DNA from: Spirogloea muscicola
Taxonomy: Eukaryota; Streptophyta; Zygnematophyceae; Spirogloeales; Spirogloeaceae
NCBI GenBank assembly: GCA_009602725.1
Contig: WELB01000064.1
Span: 187,683 to 198,513, forward strand
Reading direction: 5' to 3'
Length of the DNA: 10,831 bases
The notes beneath the pieces are model-generated. The model did not search any database, had not been told where the DNA came from, and worked only from the letters and a program-made list of their open reading frames with translations. The position numbers were made by a program, and so were the translations under genes. This document shows positions 1 through 8,623 of this stretch, piece after piece (within the stretch, counting starts at the first letter, position 1; the number at the start of each line of letters is the position of its first letter).

Positions 1-3000
1 CGCCGCGGCCGCCGGCGACGGCGCCGGCGCCGGCGCCTGCGACGGCAACCCGCTGCTGTGGAGCGCGCCGTTCCCGCCCTTCGACGCCATCCGCGCGGAG
101 CACGTCGTGCCGGGCATCCGCCAGATCCTCGCCGACTCCGTGCGCTCCCACCCGCCGCCGCCGCCGCTCGTGCAATCGCCGCCGCCGCCACGCTCTGTCG
201 CCTCCCGCCGTGGCGCTCGCTCACACCTGTCTCTCTGGACGGGCTCTCGCAGGAACGGGAGCTGGAGGCGCTGGAGGCGGCGGTGCAGCCGTCGTGGCCG
301 GGCCTGGTGCAGCCGCTGGAGCGCCTGGGCGACCGCCTGGCCGTCGCCTGGGGCGCCGTCAACCACCTCAAGGCCGTGCGCGACTCCGAGGCGCTGCGCG
401 CCGCCGTGGACGAGGTCCAGGTAAGGCCGTCGCCACACCGCCATGGCCGCCCGGGTTCAATTATCCTTGAAGGATTCATGATTATCTAAATTGATTTCTC
501 TTTAGTCAAATTGACTTCTCTTTAAGCAGCGTCTCTGGCACAGCAGTGTGCCCTCGGCACTCCTTCCGCTGACTGCGGCAGCGCCGCGGGGCCCGCCTGC
601 AGCCGGAGCGCGTCAAGTTCTCGCTGCGGCTCAGCCAGAGCCGGCCGCTGTACGACGCGTTCCGCGCCCTCCGCGACGGCCCGGGCTGGGACGGCCTCAC
701 CGAGCCCCAGCGGCGCATCGTGGAGGGTGACCGCCGCAGTCGCCCGTCCACCCGTCCCTCTGCTTCCCTCTGCAGTCCCTCCTCCCTCCTCCCACCTCCC
801 TCCTCCCTCTCTCCTCCTGGAGGGTGGTCCTTCCGTGTTTCCCTCTCCTCTCTCCCTCCTCAAGCCGTTATCTCTGCCGTCTTTGCTGTCTTTCCTCTCT
901 TGTACCTCCTCCCGAGCTCCCGCATCCTCTCTGACAGTGAGCGCCGCCAACTTTGCCTGTGGCCCCGCTTGCGCGGTGTGCCCACTGCAGCCGAGCTGAA
1001 GGAGGCGCAGCTCAGCGGCGTAGCGCTGGAGGGCCCGGCCAAGGACCGGTACAACGAGATACAGCAGGAGCTTGCCCAGCTGTCCACCAAGTTCAGCAAC
1101 AACGTGCTGGACGCGACCAAGGCGTTCGCCAAGCTCGTGACCGACCCGGCGGACGTCGCGGGCCTCCCGCCCTCCGCTCTGGGCCTTGCTGCGCAGACTG
1201 CAGCTGCCAAGGTGCGGTGCCCTGCTCTCAATCCTGCGGGCGGGCTGCCGGCAGGGCTGCGCCGCTGCCATCGCAGCCGCCACCGTCACGACCGCCGAGC
1301 TGAGCAGGCCCGGGATTACCTCTTGGCCTTCTCTTGCTCCGCGGCAGGGCCACGAGGGCGCCACGCCGGAGGCCGGGCCGTGGCTTCTCACGCTCGACGC
1401 CCCGTCCCTCATGCCCGTCCTCCAGGTCCGCCAGCCTTAACCCCACCCTTAGCCTCAAACCCAGTCCCCCCCTCCTCAATCTCCTCCTCAACAATGACTT
1501 CTGTTTGTCATGTTAATGCATTCTATATAGTGAGTTGTTGGCATTGATGATTAGGTAGCCAGTGTGACTAGCCGCTTCTTCTACAGGATCTGTCAAAGTT
1601 TATGCATCTCGATACATCACAAAGTGGATCTATCATGTTACTATCGTGTGTTAGGTAGTTTTCCTAAATTGAAAATGGAGGTCCTCCTTCTCCTCCCTCC
1701 ACTTTGTGTCGCCCCCCAAGGTCCTTGCGCTGCTCAGCATCGTGACGGTCGCGCATAGCGCTGTGCTGGCAACTGCGGTTCTGTGCTCGCAGCACGCCAA
1801 GAGCCGGGCACTGCGGGAGGAGGTGTACCGCGCGCACGTGACGCGGGCGTCGTCGGGCGAGCTCGACAACACGGGCAACATCGAGCGCATCCTGGGGCTG
1901 CGCAAGGAGAAGGCTGCGCTCCTGGGCTATGCCAGCCACGCTGAGGCAGGGCCCTGCTGTCCGACATCTGCAGCGAGCGCCAAGTGCCACCCAAGCTTGG
2001 CAATGTCGAGGCAGCACCTGGATCAAGCTAACGCTCCTTGACGGCGGCTGCTGCTGCTGCCCTGCAGGTGAGCATGGCAATGAAGATGGCAACGCTGGAC
2101 AAGGCAGAGCAGCTGCTTGAGGAGCTGCGGAGCGCGTCCTGGGATGGAGCCGTCCAAGGTGCCGCTTTCGGCATGCCATACTACTGGTAGTCGAGTTTCT
2201 GTGTACAGGTTGTGTCAGACAGCAGTCAGGGTTAGTTGTTAACAGTAATGTCAACGATGGTTGTCAGGCAGATCATATGAAGAGTAGCTGAAGTTGTCCT
2301 CCTTAGTATGTCGTTGTTAGTTGCACGCTGGTTTTATCACAGCTTAAATTGCTGTTTGCGTCGGGGAGACACGTCGTTGGCATTGCTGATACTTCTCGCA
2401 AGAGACTGAGTCGTCTGCTAAGGGCAAGCCGAGGTAGCTCTCAAGCTGATGCATGGCGCGGCCTCTTGACAAAGCACCTCGTCACGGCTTGCAGATCTGG
2501 AAGACCTCAAGGCCTTTGCGGCTGAGCAAGGTGCCCCCGAGGCCGGCGAGCTGCGCCAGTGGGACGTCGCGTTCTGGGCTGAGCGCCTGCGCGAGGCTAA
2601 GTTTGACATCAGCGAGGTCAGGGACGCGCTACAGAAGGCTTCTGCATCTTATGGGTTCCTAACCTGCATGAAATAGTCGCTCGCTTGATAGCAAGCATAT
2701 TTGCTGAGGAATCTAAATTTTCCTCCATCGCGTCTCCTTGCTGCGGGCCAGGAAGAGCTGCGGCCGTACTTCGCGCTGCCGGCGGTCATGGACGGCCTCT
2801 TTGCACTTGCGCGGCACCTCTTTGCCGTGGAGATTGAGCCGGCGGACGGCGTTGCGCCCGTAAGTCGTCGTTTGTCAAGATGCGCTCAGCACCAACATTA
2901 GCACCTCTGTCGCACCATCAGGCCGCAAGTCGGCTCTCGCTGCACTTGAGGCAGCACTTTGAACGGATCTGCCGTCGATTAGTGCTAAGGTTATGCTCGC

Positions 3001-5392
3001 AGGCTGGCGCAGGTGTGGCATCCAGACGTGCGGTTCTTGCGCGTCAAGGACCTCTCGGGTGAGCCGCTGGCCTACTTCTACCTCGACCCGTACTCGCGGC
3101 CGGCGGAGAAGCGCGGCGGCGCCTGGATGGACGACGTGCTGGGCCGCTCGCGCCTCCTCGCGCCTGCTGGCGCCGCCGTGCGCCTGCCCGTTGCACACAT
3201 GGTGTGCAACCAGACGCCGCCGGTGGGCAGTCGCCCCAGCCTCATGACTTTCCGTGAGGTAAGCTTCGCTTGTTTCTTAACTCTCAGTCTCTGCCTATCA
3301 AGATGCTAAAACAAGTCAATTACTGGGAAGAATTGAATTGGTCAGTCCTCCATCGGTGTCGACTTTCAGAGTGACAGAGTAACATCACACAAGCCACAGC
3401 AGTATATAACACCTGGGAGCAGTACATAACATCCTCTTGACCAGTCTTGTGCTTACAGTGGGGTTGAGCTCTACGATTTAGGCACTAGCTAGTGGCCCTG
3501 TGGCTTTGACTGCTCATGCACGTGTTGCTTGCTTCCTGGTCGAGCATCCGTAGTGTCAGCGCGAGTGGAAAGGGACCGTGTAGAGAGTGGAGAGGGCGAG
3601 TGTAAAGCATGTGCTGATGCTGGCTGCCTCCAGCCACAGCCCTGTTGCTCAGTCTCCGCTCCGTGCCCATGACCGCATTCGCCTCTCTGATGAGCCTTCG
3701 CTTACAGGTGGAGACGCTGTTCCACGAGTTTGGGCATGCGCTGCAGCACATGCTGACGCAGCAGGATGAGGGCCTCGTGGCGGGCATCCGTGGTATCGAG
3801 TGGGACGCTGTGGAGCTGCCATCACAGTTCATGGAGAACTGGTGCTATCATAGGTCCGTGCGGATCTCTAAACCTGCATGTGACTAGTATCTATTGATCA
3901 TGATCATCTACCAAACCTTCGCATTGGAGCAAGTACCTTGCTAGCTCATACTTGAGCCAGCAAGGTCGCATTTGTACTACACTGATTCTAAGCTCCCACT
4001 CAATGTTCGATATTCTTGGAGAGTGCTGGTGCAAGTACATGGCAAGACAGTACTCGCCCCCCCAGTTCTGACGGGCAGATGCAACTCGGGGTGGCGCGTC
4101 GCACGTGTACTCCGCAGGGGCACGTTACTGGGCATTGCAAAGCACTTTGAGACCTGTCAGCAGCTCCCAGAGGAGCTCTACCAAAAGCTTGTAGCAGCCC
4201 GCACGTTCCGCGCTGCCTCGCAGATGATGCGCCAGGTGGAGCCAGCACGCAGTCCTATTGCTAGCACTATTTCTGTGATGAGGACAGTGAGATCATTTTG
4301 AGGGTCTGTCTTCTTCAGTCGTGAGTGTGACTGCTTGTGATTTGCCAACCTTTTCATTTACTTATGATGTGCTGAGGTGTTTCAGATCCACTTTGCCAGC
4401 CTCGACTTGGAGCTACACTCGCGCTTTGAGCCAAGTGGGCCCGAGTCCATCTACGACGCCGACCGCCGCATTGCACGCAAGACGTCCGTCATGGAGCCGC
4501 TGCCCGAGGACCGGTTCCTCTGCGGCTTCAGCCACATATTTGCCGGCGGTTATGCTGCAGGCTATTACAGCTACAAGGTGGGGGTTGGCAGGAGTCGTTA
4601 CGAGCCTGTCAAGTGCCACGATGGCCGCACCATGTCCGTTTAGACTGTCGCTTAGTCGTCCCTGAGTCCCTGCATCCCTCTGACTGACCTGGGCATGTTG
4701 TGGATCTGCATTTAGCTGCCTCATTAAAGCAGGAGCCTGCTTGCTGGCGGCAATTAGATCCACTGCAGTCCTTAGCTAAGGTGAAGGTAGTCTAGTGGCG
4801 TAGCTCTGACTGCATTCGTCTGGACTTGAACATCGCTATTTGTCGTTGACTCCAGTGGGCGGAGGTCCTCTCGGCGGATGCTTTCTCAGCATTCGAAGAC
4901 GTGGGCCTCGAAAACGAAGAGGTAACATTCTCTGAATGCCTCAGCGCTTGTCTGTCGGGCTTGCACTTGCTTCGTCAAACAGCCAGATTGCACCATTGCT
5001 GCGTGCATTAGAAAGGTTCACAGCATTGATACTCTGTAAAAGATGCAGATACATTGTGACACTGTGATCATTGTAAATTTGTTCTCTATGCTGGTGACCA
5101 CGTTCCAGGCGGTCAGGGAGACGGGGCACCGCTTCCGGGATACGGTGCTGGGGCTGGGCGGTGGCCGGGACCCCAGTGAGGTGAGTGCCTCGGCCTGCAG
5201 CCTAGACTGGTTGGCAGGCAAGCACGGACTGCGCCTCGTGACAGTGCCCGCCAGAAGCTTATTGGCCAAGAGACGAGTCTGACGAGCGCAATGCGGTGTG
5301 TCTTGCAGGTCTTCAAGGACTTCCGTGGCCGCGAGCCTTCAAGCGAGCCACTCCTGAGGCACAGCGGCCTTCTGGTGGGGAGCACGGCATGA
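1..5392 (+). CDS. OOP: M3-family zinc oligopeptidase (oligopeptidase A / organellar oligopeptidase type), 16 exons, 5' partial
   Basis: This metallopeptidase family cleaves short peptides; plant members in plastids and mitochondria finish degradation of targeting peptides. Exons I read: 2-139, 253-420, 603-726, 991-1211, 1348-1425, 1793-1945, 2068-2158, 2495-2616, 2752-2859, 3013-3258, 3708-3853, 4118-4235, 4386-4577, 4856-4921, 5109-5180, 5309-5392 (TGA 5390-5392). Every junction keeps frame and restores family sequence, giving about 708 residues, near the usual 680-700 plus a leader. Domain start NPLL...FPPFD is at residues 16-27. The zinc site HEFGH is at residues 489-493 (3723-3737); the third ligand is the Glu in [11 protein letters not shown] (about residue 519). 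The substrate-binding Gly/Tyr loop [15 protein letters not shown] is at 621-635. All catalytic residues are present, so it looks functional. The true start lies before the window, so plastid, mitochondrial or cytosolic location cannot be told. A prokaryotic prlC/opdA gene is excluded by the introns. Confidence 0.95.
776..818 (+). repeat. Polypyrimidine mirror repeat in intron 3
   Basis: Within intron 3 (727-990) this 43-base tract is all C/T except A794. Reading outward from positions 793 and 798, the two 12-base arms (782-793 and 798-809) are exact mirror images, separated by four bases. The rest of the intron is also pyrimidine-rich to about 930. Mirror-symmetric homopurine-homopyrimidine tracts are the known prerequisite for intramolecular triplex (H-DNA); whether one forms here is inference. 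It may simply be an expanded splicing pyrimidine tract. Confidence 0.8.
1946..2067 (+). other. Probable GC-AG intron (intron 6 of the oligopeptidase)
   Basis: The exon before it ends with the codons for HAE at 1937-1945 and the next exon opens GTG AGC ATG at 2068, giving [12 protein letters not shown], which matches the family where nothing is inserted. The donor at this exact junction is GAG|GCAGGG, not GT, while the acceptor CCCTGCAG is ordinary. Reading through would add residues and then hit a stop at 2039-2041. GC-AG introns are a known minor class; assignment here rests on frame and homology, not on transcript data. Confidence 0.75.
3398..3431 (+). repeat. Two-copy short direct repeat in intron 10
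   Basis: A 14-base unit AGCAGTATATAACA at 3398-3411 recurs as AGCAGTACATAACA at 3418-3431, a 20-base period with one mismatch. It lies inside the longest intron (3259-3707) of the oligopeptidase. It looks like local slippage; no function is evident. Confidence 0.7.
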
Positions 5393-5771
5393 GTCCTGAA
5401 CAAGTAGAGGCTTCCTGTGCGGACTGGCCATTGGAGCAGGTGATTGAGTGCAATTATTGCATTCCTGCTTCAATTTAGTTACTGGCTGGCTCCCCAGGCT
5501 ACATCTGATTAGTGTGATGCAGTACTGATGAACTTATTGAGCTTCTTCATGTTGACAACATTCCTGCGACCTCGGAAGCATATCCTAATGTCAACCACCG
5601 CCAGTCCCAATGCCCGTCTTTCCTCATCTTACTCGCGCATTGTCTTGACCGTAATATATTATATTGCACATTGGCCTGAAGTCAATCTGAGGGCTGTTCT
5701 GGCTCCCGAACTTAAGTACATACTCCAGCACGCGCAATGGGCACTGTTCTCCTGCATGCCCACCTGGTGAC

Positions 5772-5793
5772 TGCTTGCTGCTGGCAGCAAGCA
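5772..5793. repeat. 10-bp perfect inverted repeat in the oligopeptidase 3' region
   Basis: The arms TGCTTGCTGC (5772-5781) and GCAGCAAGCA (5784-5793) are exactly complementary with only two bases between them, so an RNA hairpin would open the innermost pairs to form a loop. It lies about 380 bases after the oligopeptidase stop and close to the point where convergent transcripts should end. A role in 3'-end formation is conjecture. Confidence 0.7.
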
Positions 5794-5876
5794 AGGTGCC
5801 CTATGACTTTAACATCACAACAAAGAGATGGAGACTACTTAAGGGCTTAAACAGCTACCAGTTACCGCGACAATGG

Positions 5877-5881
5877 TTACA
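5877..5881 (-). terminator. Candidate polyadenylation signal TGTAA for the thioredoxin transcript
   Basis: TTACA on the plus strand is TGTAA on the minus strand, the usual chlorophyte polyadenylation motif. It lies about 525 bases past the thioredoxin stop and is the first such motif I see in that direction. A five-base motif can occur by chance. Confidence 0.4.
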
Positions 5882-6406
5882 GCTACCAGGCCTGCATTGG
5901 TGTCCTGGGCGCACATAGACCAGTAAAGTGCGGGGCCTGAACGAGCACCATTGGCGGTGCTGCAAGCCGAGCGCCCTGATTAGTGCCACCAGTAAGTTCC
6001 ATGTTGCCATCCGAACCACACAGCCTAAATGGAAGCACGACCTTGGAGGAGCCGAGTGTACCGTGCCAGCTTGAGCGAGAGGCAAAGCATAGGTTCTACT
6101 GATGCGCATGCAGCATGTCTGGAGATCTTTATACGAGCAGTGAGGCAGTGGGTGCCGCCGACGGCGGGCACCGGGATTGCCAGGCACTAGTGCACTGGCC
6201 ATGATGACGACAGATTGGGCCGAAAGCAATGTATCATCCCTGGTGGGGACATGGCACTCTGGCCCTGTGATCGACGGGAGCGGAGGTAGGGACGAGGATC
6301 GGAAGAGAGGAGGGAGACAAAGAAGGGGCATAAAGATAGCATTCCAGTCAGCATGCCAGCCGTTATCAGCGCCGCAAGGCTGCCGCGACCACCGCCGCGC
6401 TGTCGC

Positions 6407-6742
6407 CTAGTCCAGATACTTCTCGAGCACGTTGACGAGCGTAGTCTTGGGCACGGCGCCGATCACCGTGTCCTGCTTCTTGCCGTCCTTGAAGATCATG
6501 ACGGTGGGGATGGAGCGGATGTTGTACTTGGTCGCCACGCCCGGGCTCTCGTCCGTGTTGAGCTTGAGGCACACCACCTTGGACGCGTACTGCTTGGACA
6601 GCTCGTCGATGATGGGCGCGATCATGCGGCACGGGCCGCACCACGGCGCCCAGAAGTCCACCAGCACCGGCACCGGGCTCTCCAGCACCAGCTGCTGGAA
6701 GCTCTCGTCCGTCACCGGGCCCGCTGCGCACGCCGCCACCAC
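6407..6742 (-). CDS. TRXM: Thioredoxin m-type, plastid; mature-domain exon
   Basis: This is a dithiol redox carrier that, in plastids, takes electrons from ferredoxin-thioredoxin reductase and reduces target enzymes. The exon encodes 111 residues ending at a TAG on the minus strand (plus-strand CTA 6407-6409). The active site WCGPC is at residues 34-38 inside [11 protein letters not shown], and the cis-proline is in RSIPT. The segments [23 protein letters not shown] and IGAVPK.TLV.VLEKYL are those of m-type rather than f-, y- or h-type thioredoxins and closely resemble the green-algal m form. No ATG begins this frame: just upstream is a pyrimidine-rich stretch ending TTGGAG that fits a splice acceptor at 6743. 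The gene is convergent with the oligopeptidase and divergent from the ChuX-like gene. It has an ordinary length and intact cysteines, so it should be active. Confidence 0.93.
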   Translation of the reverse strand: MVAACAAGPVTDESFQQLVLESPVPVLVDFWAPWCGPCRMIAPIIDELSKQYASKVVCLKLNTDESPGVATKYNIRSIPTVMIFKDGKKQDTVIGAVPKTTLVNVLEKYLD

Positions 6743-6897
6743 CTCCAAGAAAGCAACTCAGCGTACTTCGAGCAGCAGGATGTCGGCTCTACAGCTATCG
6801 GGAAATATGGAGTGTGTATTTAGTGATGGAGGGCCTGATTGGCCAAGTACAAAGGCAAGGACACTAACAGATGTACATCACCTGCTGCTAAGCTGAC

Positions 6898-6999
6898 CCG
6901 CTCAGTAACCACGAGTCTACACATTGAGGTCTCTAACTGATTGCCAAAAACTGGACGGCGACTGACAAAAGGTCTAATGGAAGGGAAAATGCAGGACAT
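6898..6999 (-). CDS. TRXM: Candidate first exon of thioredoxin m (transit peptide)
   Basis: On the minus strand an ATG at 6999-6997 opens a 59-codon frame too short to stand out. Its start, MSCIFPSIRPFVSRRPVFGN, is rich in Ser and Arg with no acidic residue, as chloroplast transit peptides are. A donor CGG|GTCAGC after codon 34 (intron 6897-6743, 155 bases) joins in phase 0 to the thioredoxin exon, giving about 145 residues, close to the length of green-algal thioredoxin m precursors. An alternative donor G|GTGATG at 6881 with the acceptor at 6724 also keeps frame. Its codons are less GC-rich than the neighbouring exons, which counts against it; a GC-rich exon farther upstream (7173-7480) is the rival. 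Confidence 0.4.
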
Positions 7000-7298
7000 T
7001 GCAGCGAGAGGCCTGCGTGGCCTTTATGAAGGAGCCCACATCAGAGGCCAGCCTGCGCCCGGCCGCCGTTAGGCCTGCTTGACATATGGTGGCGCAACCG
7101 GCGCGACTCGAATCCGGACTGCAACTTGTCTAAGACTCGGCCTAAGACCTGCGGCCGGCGCCGGGGCGGGGGTTAGGGATGTACCGCCCGTGGCCGTCTC
7201 CTGCGCGTTGCAGATGATCTGGCGGCCCGGCTGCTGCCGCTGGAGGCGCCGCGGAGCGGCGGCGAAGGCGCCCCGGCCGGCCGGCCCGCGCCGCAGGA

Positions 7299-7333
7299 GG
7301 CGGCGGCGGCGGCGGTGGCGGCGGCGGCGGCGG
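7299..7333. repeat. GGC/CGG trinucleotide run
   Basis: A run of CGG/GGC units with a single GTG interruption, which reads as poly-Arg, poly-Ala or poly-Gly depending on frame. It lies inside the GC-rich divergent region and accounts for many long but meaningless open frames around it. Confidence 0.85.
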
Positions 7334-7540
7334 TTGTTGCGGCAGAGGAGGAGTGCGGCCTGCAGCCCCGCGGCGCAGGCAAGGAGGCGCGGGCTTGGTG
7401 GGCGCCCACGAAGGCGGGGGGCCGCCGCGGGGGGATTGTACTGCAGAGCTCCCGAGCTCGCCAGCTATGGCGGGCCGCCCTCCCGGCAGGGGGGCCGCCG
7501 TTAACCCAAATGCGTCACGACCTTAACCGACTGCGTGCCC

Positions 7541-7577
7541 AGCCGTCGATGAGCTCAATTGATAAATATCGACGGCT
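7541..7577. repeat. Stem-loop with 10-bp perfect arms
   Basis: AGCCGTCGAT (7541-7550) is exactly complementary to ATCGACGGCT (7568-7577), with a 17-base loop. The loop itself contains the palindrome TCAATTGA (7555-7562). It is less GC-rich than its surroundings and lies between two divergent genes. It could be an RNA hairpin in a 5'-UTR, a dyad binding site, or chance. Confidence 0.7.
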
Positions 7578-7596
7578 TCCAGAGGCCCCCCCGGGG

Positions 7597-7612
7597 CGGG
7601 CGGGCCCGCCCG
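7597..7612. repeat. 16-bp GC palindrome
   Basis: CGGGCGGGCCCGCCCG is a perfect palindrome centred on GGGCCC, 20 bases beyond the stem-loop at 7541-7577. In such GC-rich sequence a palindrome of this length is not strongly significant. Confidence 0.6.
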
Positions 7613-7875
7613 GGCGCACAACAGTCTGCCGCTGCTAACCGCCGGTAAATCCTCTTGTGATTCTGGGCACCCTCAATCCGAAAAAATCTGATCATGTCTC
7701 AATGGACCGAGCCTGAGCCGCGAGTTTTCAAAGCGTTGCTCAAATCCGTGAGCATATATCAGGGAGCACTTAAGACAAGGGTAGTCCTAAGTGAGATCTA
7801 TGGAGTCTAAACCGCCGCGGCGGATCAGCGGGGGTTTTCTCGGAGGATAGGCGGGGGACACCCAGCCACCATCTG

Positions 7876-7883
7876 CCACGTGG
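7876..7883. promoter_or_regulatory. G-box-like palindrome CCACGTGG
   Basis: The core CACGTG is the known G-box bound by bZIP and bHLH factors in plants and often linked to light response. It lies about 260 bases before the candidate start of the ChuX-like gene. The only support is the motif and its position; the same hexamer can arise by chance. Confidence 0.25.
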
Positions 7884-8031
7884 TAGCCTCCAAGCCGTCC
7901 GATGACGGTGGGGCCCTGGAGCCCGTCGATCGCGAGCGGGGGGACGCGCCGCGTCAACGCCCCCGCCTGTCCGCGTCGAGCCGCGTTACCCGCGTCAAGA
8001 CGGGGCCGACCACCCCCCCCTGCCGGCAAGA

Positions 8032-8068
8032 CCGCCGCCGCCGCCGTCGCCGCCGCCGCCGCCGCCGC
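8032..8068. repeat. CCG/GCC trinucleotide run
   Basis: Near-perfect CCG units with one GTC interruption, just upstream of the candidate first exon of the ChuX-like gene and probably in its 5'-UTR or promoter. It is the mirror-orientation counterpart of the GGC run at 7299-7333. Confidence 0.85.
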
Positions 8069-8142
8069 ATTCCTCGGCGGAAGACGCGGCGCGGCGCTCG
8101 TCTACGCCGCCTGCCTCCTGCTTTCCGCGAGCTCTCGCGGCG

Positions 8143-8327
8143 ATGGAGGGCCGCGCCGCGGCCTCCTTAGCTGCAATGGAGGCCGTGCCGGGCGTCCTGC
8201 CGGGCTGCCGTGCCGGCCGCCAGCAGCAGCAGCCGCCGCCGCCGCAGGCCTGCCGGCGGCCGCTGCGGCTGCGGCCGCTCCGCCTCGCAACGCCGCCTCC
8301 GCCGGCCCTGCGCTTGTTGCAGAGCAG
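8143..8327 (+). CDS. Candidate first exon of the ChuX/HutX-like gene (targeting leader)
   Basis: ATG at 8143 opens a frame beginning MEGRAAASLAAMEAVPGVLP, followed by a QQQQPPPP tract and an Arg/Leu-rich segment, a composition typical of algal transit peptides. A donor CAG|GTTCGA ends it at 8327 in phase 2, and the acceptor CCCGTGCAG at 8623 starts the next exon in the matching phase, so the two join in frame through a Ser codon. Phase agreement has a one-in-three chance of being accidental and the donor is weak, so the exon and even its use as coding sequence are tentative. Confidence 0.35.
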
Positions 8328-8432
8328 GTTCGACTCCCGGGAGGCCGCCGCGCTGCTCCCTGCGGCCGAGCCTGCCGGCTCGTCCCGGCAGAGCACGTCT
8401 CGTGGAAATGCTGGAGCAGCGGCTCCGGCGTT

Positions 8433-8477
8433 CAGCGTCAGCGTCTACAGCAGTCCTAGTCAGCGTCAGCGTCAGCG
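8433..8477 (+). repeat. CAGCGT hexamer repeats
   Basis: Two CAGCGT units at 8433-8444 and two and a half more at 8461-8477 flank an unrelated 16-base spacer. They fall in the proposed first intron of the ChuX-like gene. The pattern looks like simple slippage repeats. Confidence 0.75.
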
Positions 8478-8623
8478 CCGCAGTCTGCTGGGGTCCTCTC
8501 ATCCTTGTGCAGCCGTGCAGAAAAGCCCCCCGGAAAGGCTCGGTTGACTTGGAAGTGGTTGACTTTGAGCCACAGAGTCGCGCAGGATAAGGCCCCGCTG
8601 ACTCTGCCACTGCTCCCGTGCAG

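Larger units (their letters stand above)
5393..6406. other. Convergent 3'-UTR / intergenic region
   Basis: About 1 kb lies between the stop of the plus-strand oligopeptidase and the stop of the minus-strand thioredoxin, so it should hold both 3'-UTRs. Base composition falls toward balanced compared with the flanking exons. I see no plus-strand TGTAA for the oligopeptidase here; a minus-strand TGTAA is at 5877-5881. It holds a 10-bp inverted repeat (5772-5793) and a 158-codon minus-strand open frame (5855-6331) without recognisable domains. No RNA gene or mobile element was recognised. Confidence 0.75.
7000..8142. other. Divergent intergenic / promoter region with GC-rich core
   Basis: This stretch separates the minus-strand thioredoxin from the plus-strand ChuX-like gene and should carry both promoters and 5'-UTRs. 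About 7060-7640 and 7900-8140 are strongly GC-rich with triplet runs that keep several frames open on both strands; 7640-7900 is more balanced. It holds a 10-bp stem-loop (7541-7577), GC palindromes at 7597-7612 and 7812-7823, and a CCACGTGG at 7876-7883. No protein family was recognised. One plus-strand frame from a possible acceptor at 7213 (starting DDLAARLLPLEAP) could be an unassigned exon. Confidence 0.55.

Noticed and set aside
522-1412. 296-codon open frame antisense to the oligopeptidase
   Set aside because: It spans confirmed exons and introns of the plus-strand gene, is Arg/Gly/Ala-rich with no domain, and arises from GC-rich codon use on the other strand.
3003-3012. Alternative acceptor CTCGCAG at 3002 for exon 10 of the oligopeptidase
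   Set aside because: It would add 10 bases and break the frame; the acceptor at 3012 gives the family sequence [10 protein letters not shown].
3895-3906. 12-bp palindrome TGATCATGATCA in intron 11
   Set aside because: It is a simple doubled TGATCA in an intron, with no flanking dyad or repeat to suggest a function.
7087-7112. TGGCGCAACCGG next to ACTCGAATCC, resembling A and B boxes
   Set aside because: The two motifs are only a few bases apart, far too close for a tRNA or SINE promoter, and no cloverleaf can be drawn.
8324-8340. GGTTCGACTCCC, a match to the tRNA T-loop / Pol III B box
   Set aside because: The flanking bases cannot form the T stem (GCAGG versus CCCGG pairs poorly) and no acceptor stem, D arm or anticodon arm fits.
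7902-8459. 185-codon plus-strand frame rich in Ala and Arg
   Set aside because: Its openness comes from CCG and CAG triplet runs; it overlaps the candidate first exon in another frame and shows no family features.
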